From Halodesulfovibrio marinisediminis DSM 17456 (GTDB lineage Bacteria; Desulfobacterota; Desulfovibrionia; Desulfovibrionales; Desulfovibrionaceae): a DNA stretch of 64,000 bases. The stretch is taken from assembly GCF_900129975.1 (NCBI RefSeq), contig NZ_FSRG01000003.1:1-64000 (forward strand), read 5' to 3'. The position numbers and the translations under genes were made by a program. The notes under the pieces were generated by a model, which did no database searches, had not been told where the DNA came from, and saw nothing but the letters and a program-made list of their open reading frames with translations. This document shows, in pieces, positions 62,901 through 64,000 of this stretch (the stretch's first letter is position 1; the number at the start of each line of letters is the position of its first letter).

Positions 62901-63758
62901 ATGAAGACCCCGTTTTCTTGGGAAGTACGAGGGGGCAGGTCCTTAGGCCCTGCCCCTTTTTGTATTTTTGGAATTGTGAATGTGACTCCGGATTCATTTT
63001 ATGACGGCGGTGAGTACAACTCTGTTGCGGCGGGTATTGCTCACGCTCGCAAGCAGGCGGCAGCCGGAGCACATGTTTTGGATATAGGCGGTGAATCTTC
63101 ACGGCCGTTTGCTGACTACGTTTCTCTCGAGGAGGAGATTGATCGAGTTCTTCCTATTGTTGAGGGCGTAGTGGGTGATTGCTCTGACGATGAACTTCCG
63201 TGGGCTGTTTCTGTGGATACTTATAAAGCGGGTACGGCAGCAGCTGTTTTGGAAGCAGGCGCGCATATAATTAACGATATTTCTGCATTTGAATTTGAGC
63301 CGGAATTAAGGGACGTAGTTGCGCAGTTTAAGCCGGGGTATGTTCTCATGCACAGTCAGGGAAAACCTGATAAGATGCAGGTGGCACCAGCATATGATAA
63401 CGTGGTTGACGATATTCTGGCTTTCTTTGAGCGTAAGTTGAAGGAGTTGACCGATGCAGGGATGCCGGAGACCCGTATTATGATCGATCCAGGTGTCGGT
63501 TTCGGGAAAACGGTAGAGCATAACGTAACAATATTGCAAAATATTGATCGCTTCCAAAGTCTAGGTTTTCCTGTCCTAGCTGGAATTTCAAACAAATCTA
63601 TGTTCGAGAAGTTGTGCGGTGCGCCGAGTGGTAAGCGTGAAAACTGTACGCAGGCAGCAACAGCTATTCTCGCTTACAGGGGAGTTGAAGCACATCGGGT
63701 TCATGATGTGGCTAAGACTCGTGAAACTCTTTTGCTTGCAGAAGCACTACGAAGTTAG
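62901..63758 (+). CDS. folP: dihydropteroate synthase
   Basis: FolP condenses p-aminobenzoate with hydroxymethyl-dihydropterin pyrophosphate in folate synthesis. The 285-aa product has the pterin-binding FGIVNVTPDSFYDGGEY, VLDIGGESSRP, VSVDTYKAGTA, INDISAFE, MIDPGVGFGKTVEHN and a late SNKSMFEKLCG loop. It starts two bases after the ftsH stop, so the genes are coupled. The order ftsH-folP-cdaA is common in this class. It is 14 bases upstream of cdaA. Confidence 0.96.
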   Translation: MKTPFSWEVRGGRSLGPAPFCIFGIVNVTPDSFYDGGEYNSVAAGIAHARKQAAAGAHVLDIGGESSRPFADYVSLEEEIDRVLPIVEGVVGDCSDDELPWAVSVDTYKAGTAAAVLEAGAHIINDISAFEFEPELRDVVAQFKPGYVLMHSQGKPDKMQVAPAYDNVVDDILAFFERKLKELTDAGMPETRIMIDPGVGFGKTVEHNVTILQNIDRFQSLGFPVLAGISNKSMFEKLCGAPSGKRENCTQAATAILAYRGVEAHRVHDVAKTRETLLLAEALRS

Positions 63759-63772
63759 AGGTAGGACACAGC

Positions 63773-64000
63773 GTGTTTTCAATGGATACATTGGGATATA
63801 TAAGTATAACATGGCGTGATGCTATTGATATAGCCCTTGTTACTCTGTTGATCTATCAGGTTATGATAGTGATCAGGGGGACACGGGCTGTTTCGGCTAT
63901 CTATGGCCTGTTGTTGCTTATCGCTGTGTTTGCTTTTTCGGAGTACTTCGGCTTTTACACACTGCATTGGATCTTGCAGCAGTTTCTCAGTTCCTTCTTT
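63773..64000 (+). CDS. cdaA: diadenylate cyclase CdaA, N-terminal part (cut by window end)
   Basis: From the GTG at 63773, with GGTAGGA six bases upstream, the frame stays open to the window end and encodes 76 residues. It contains ITWRDAIDIALVTLLIYQVM, IRGTRAVSAIYGLLLL and a FYTLHWILQQFLSSFF segment. These match the three-membrane-segment N-terminus of CdaA (YbbP), which makes cyclic di-AMP. The catalytic DAC domain is beyond the window. An ATG at 63782 is an alternative start. Genes for CdaR-like and GlmM proteins often follow. Confidence 0.88.
   Translation, partial: MFSMDTLGYISITWRDAIDIALVTLLIYQVMIVIRGTRAVSAIYGLLLLIAVFAFSEYFGFYTLHWILQQFLSSFF

Noticed and set aside
61567-63102. A 511-codon open frame on the minus strand opposite ftsH and folP
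   Set aside because: Its product is low in motifs and spans two well-supported genes on the other strand. It is a by-product of their codon use.
1-64000. CRISPR array
   Set aside because: No direct repeats of 25-40 bases with regular spacers were seen. The repeats present are dispersed hairpins.

Overview
The window is chromosomal DNA of a moderate-GC deltaproteobacterium, most likely a marine member of the Desulfovibrionales (Halodesulfovibrio or Maridesulfovibrio type). The evidence is a small assimilatory-type sulfite reductase of the kind known from sulfate reducers, a selenocysteine tRNA, a second dnaA-like gene beside ruv genes, and intergenic hairpins ending in CCGCCGGAGGCA of a style I recall from Desulfovibrio genomes. 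No species can be fixed from sequence alone. Most of the window is ordinary core chromosome. The only signs of mobile or decayed DNA are at 55.5-60.5 kb.

Layout. 1-420: 3' end of a 23S rRNA, a 5S rRNA and two terminators, closing an rRNA operon. 0.8-4.3 kb: ThiF/HesA-type E1-like enzyme, CDF metal exporter, FmdB-like zinc ribbon, exported phosphodiester glycosidase and a small membrane protein. 4.4-9.1 kb: metF, a nitroreductase, a UspA protein, a membrane protein, a LysR regulator and a small acidic protein. 9.2-12.8 kb: a GAPDH-family enzyme, an AraC regulator, a CsaA-like protein and two tandem UspA genes. 13-19 kb: creA, a DnaQ-type exonuclease, rlmE, yebC, ruvC, ruvA, ruvB and thyX. 19-23.6 kb: a DnaA paralogue preceded by three DnaA-box-like sites, then an XRE-cupin regulator and an acyl-CoA synthetase-like AMP-ligase. 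24-29.5 kb: tex, two hypothetical proteins, thiol peroxidase and a flavin disulfide reductase. 29.6-33.9 kb: a polar amino-acid ABC importer, a two-gene LysO-type exporter and a pair of duplicated cupins. 34-41.7 kb: an mlaEFDCA lipid-transport cluster behind argS and a SPOR protein, with fabD upstream. 41.8-49.9 kb: rsmG, rlmH, a Sua5/YrdC protein, a Nudix hydrolase, glgA-glgB and an isoaspartyl peptidase/asparaginase. 50-55.3 kb: sulfite reductase, a DUF169 protein, a phosphomannose-isomerase-type cupin and a large MscS channel. 55.5-60.7 kb: a frameshifted chemotaxis-receptor remnant, a two-gene histidine kinase operon, an integrase N-terminal remnant and selC. 60.8-64 kb: ftsH, folP and the start of cdaA, cut by the window edge.

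How the parts work together. ruvC, ruvA and ruvB make the Holliday-junction resolvasome, with yebC upstream and thyX just behind. glgA and glgB elongate and branch glycogen. The mla cluster encodes inner-membrane, periplasmic and outer-membrane parts of a phospholipid shuttle, but no MlaB is seen. The two kinases at 56-60 kb look like a sensor paired with a receiver-kinase. Its output is not encoded here.

The best leads for something unusual are the divergent DnaA and its boxes, the MscS channel with a duplicated extracytoplasmic module, the receiver-kinase pair beside a decayed chemoreceptor, the integrase scar at selC, the cupin pair in which one copy lost its metal ligands, and the family of intergenic hairpins. 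I saw no CRISPR array and no intact transposon or prophage.
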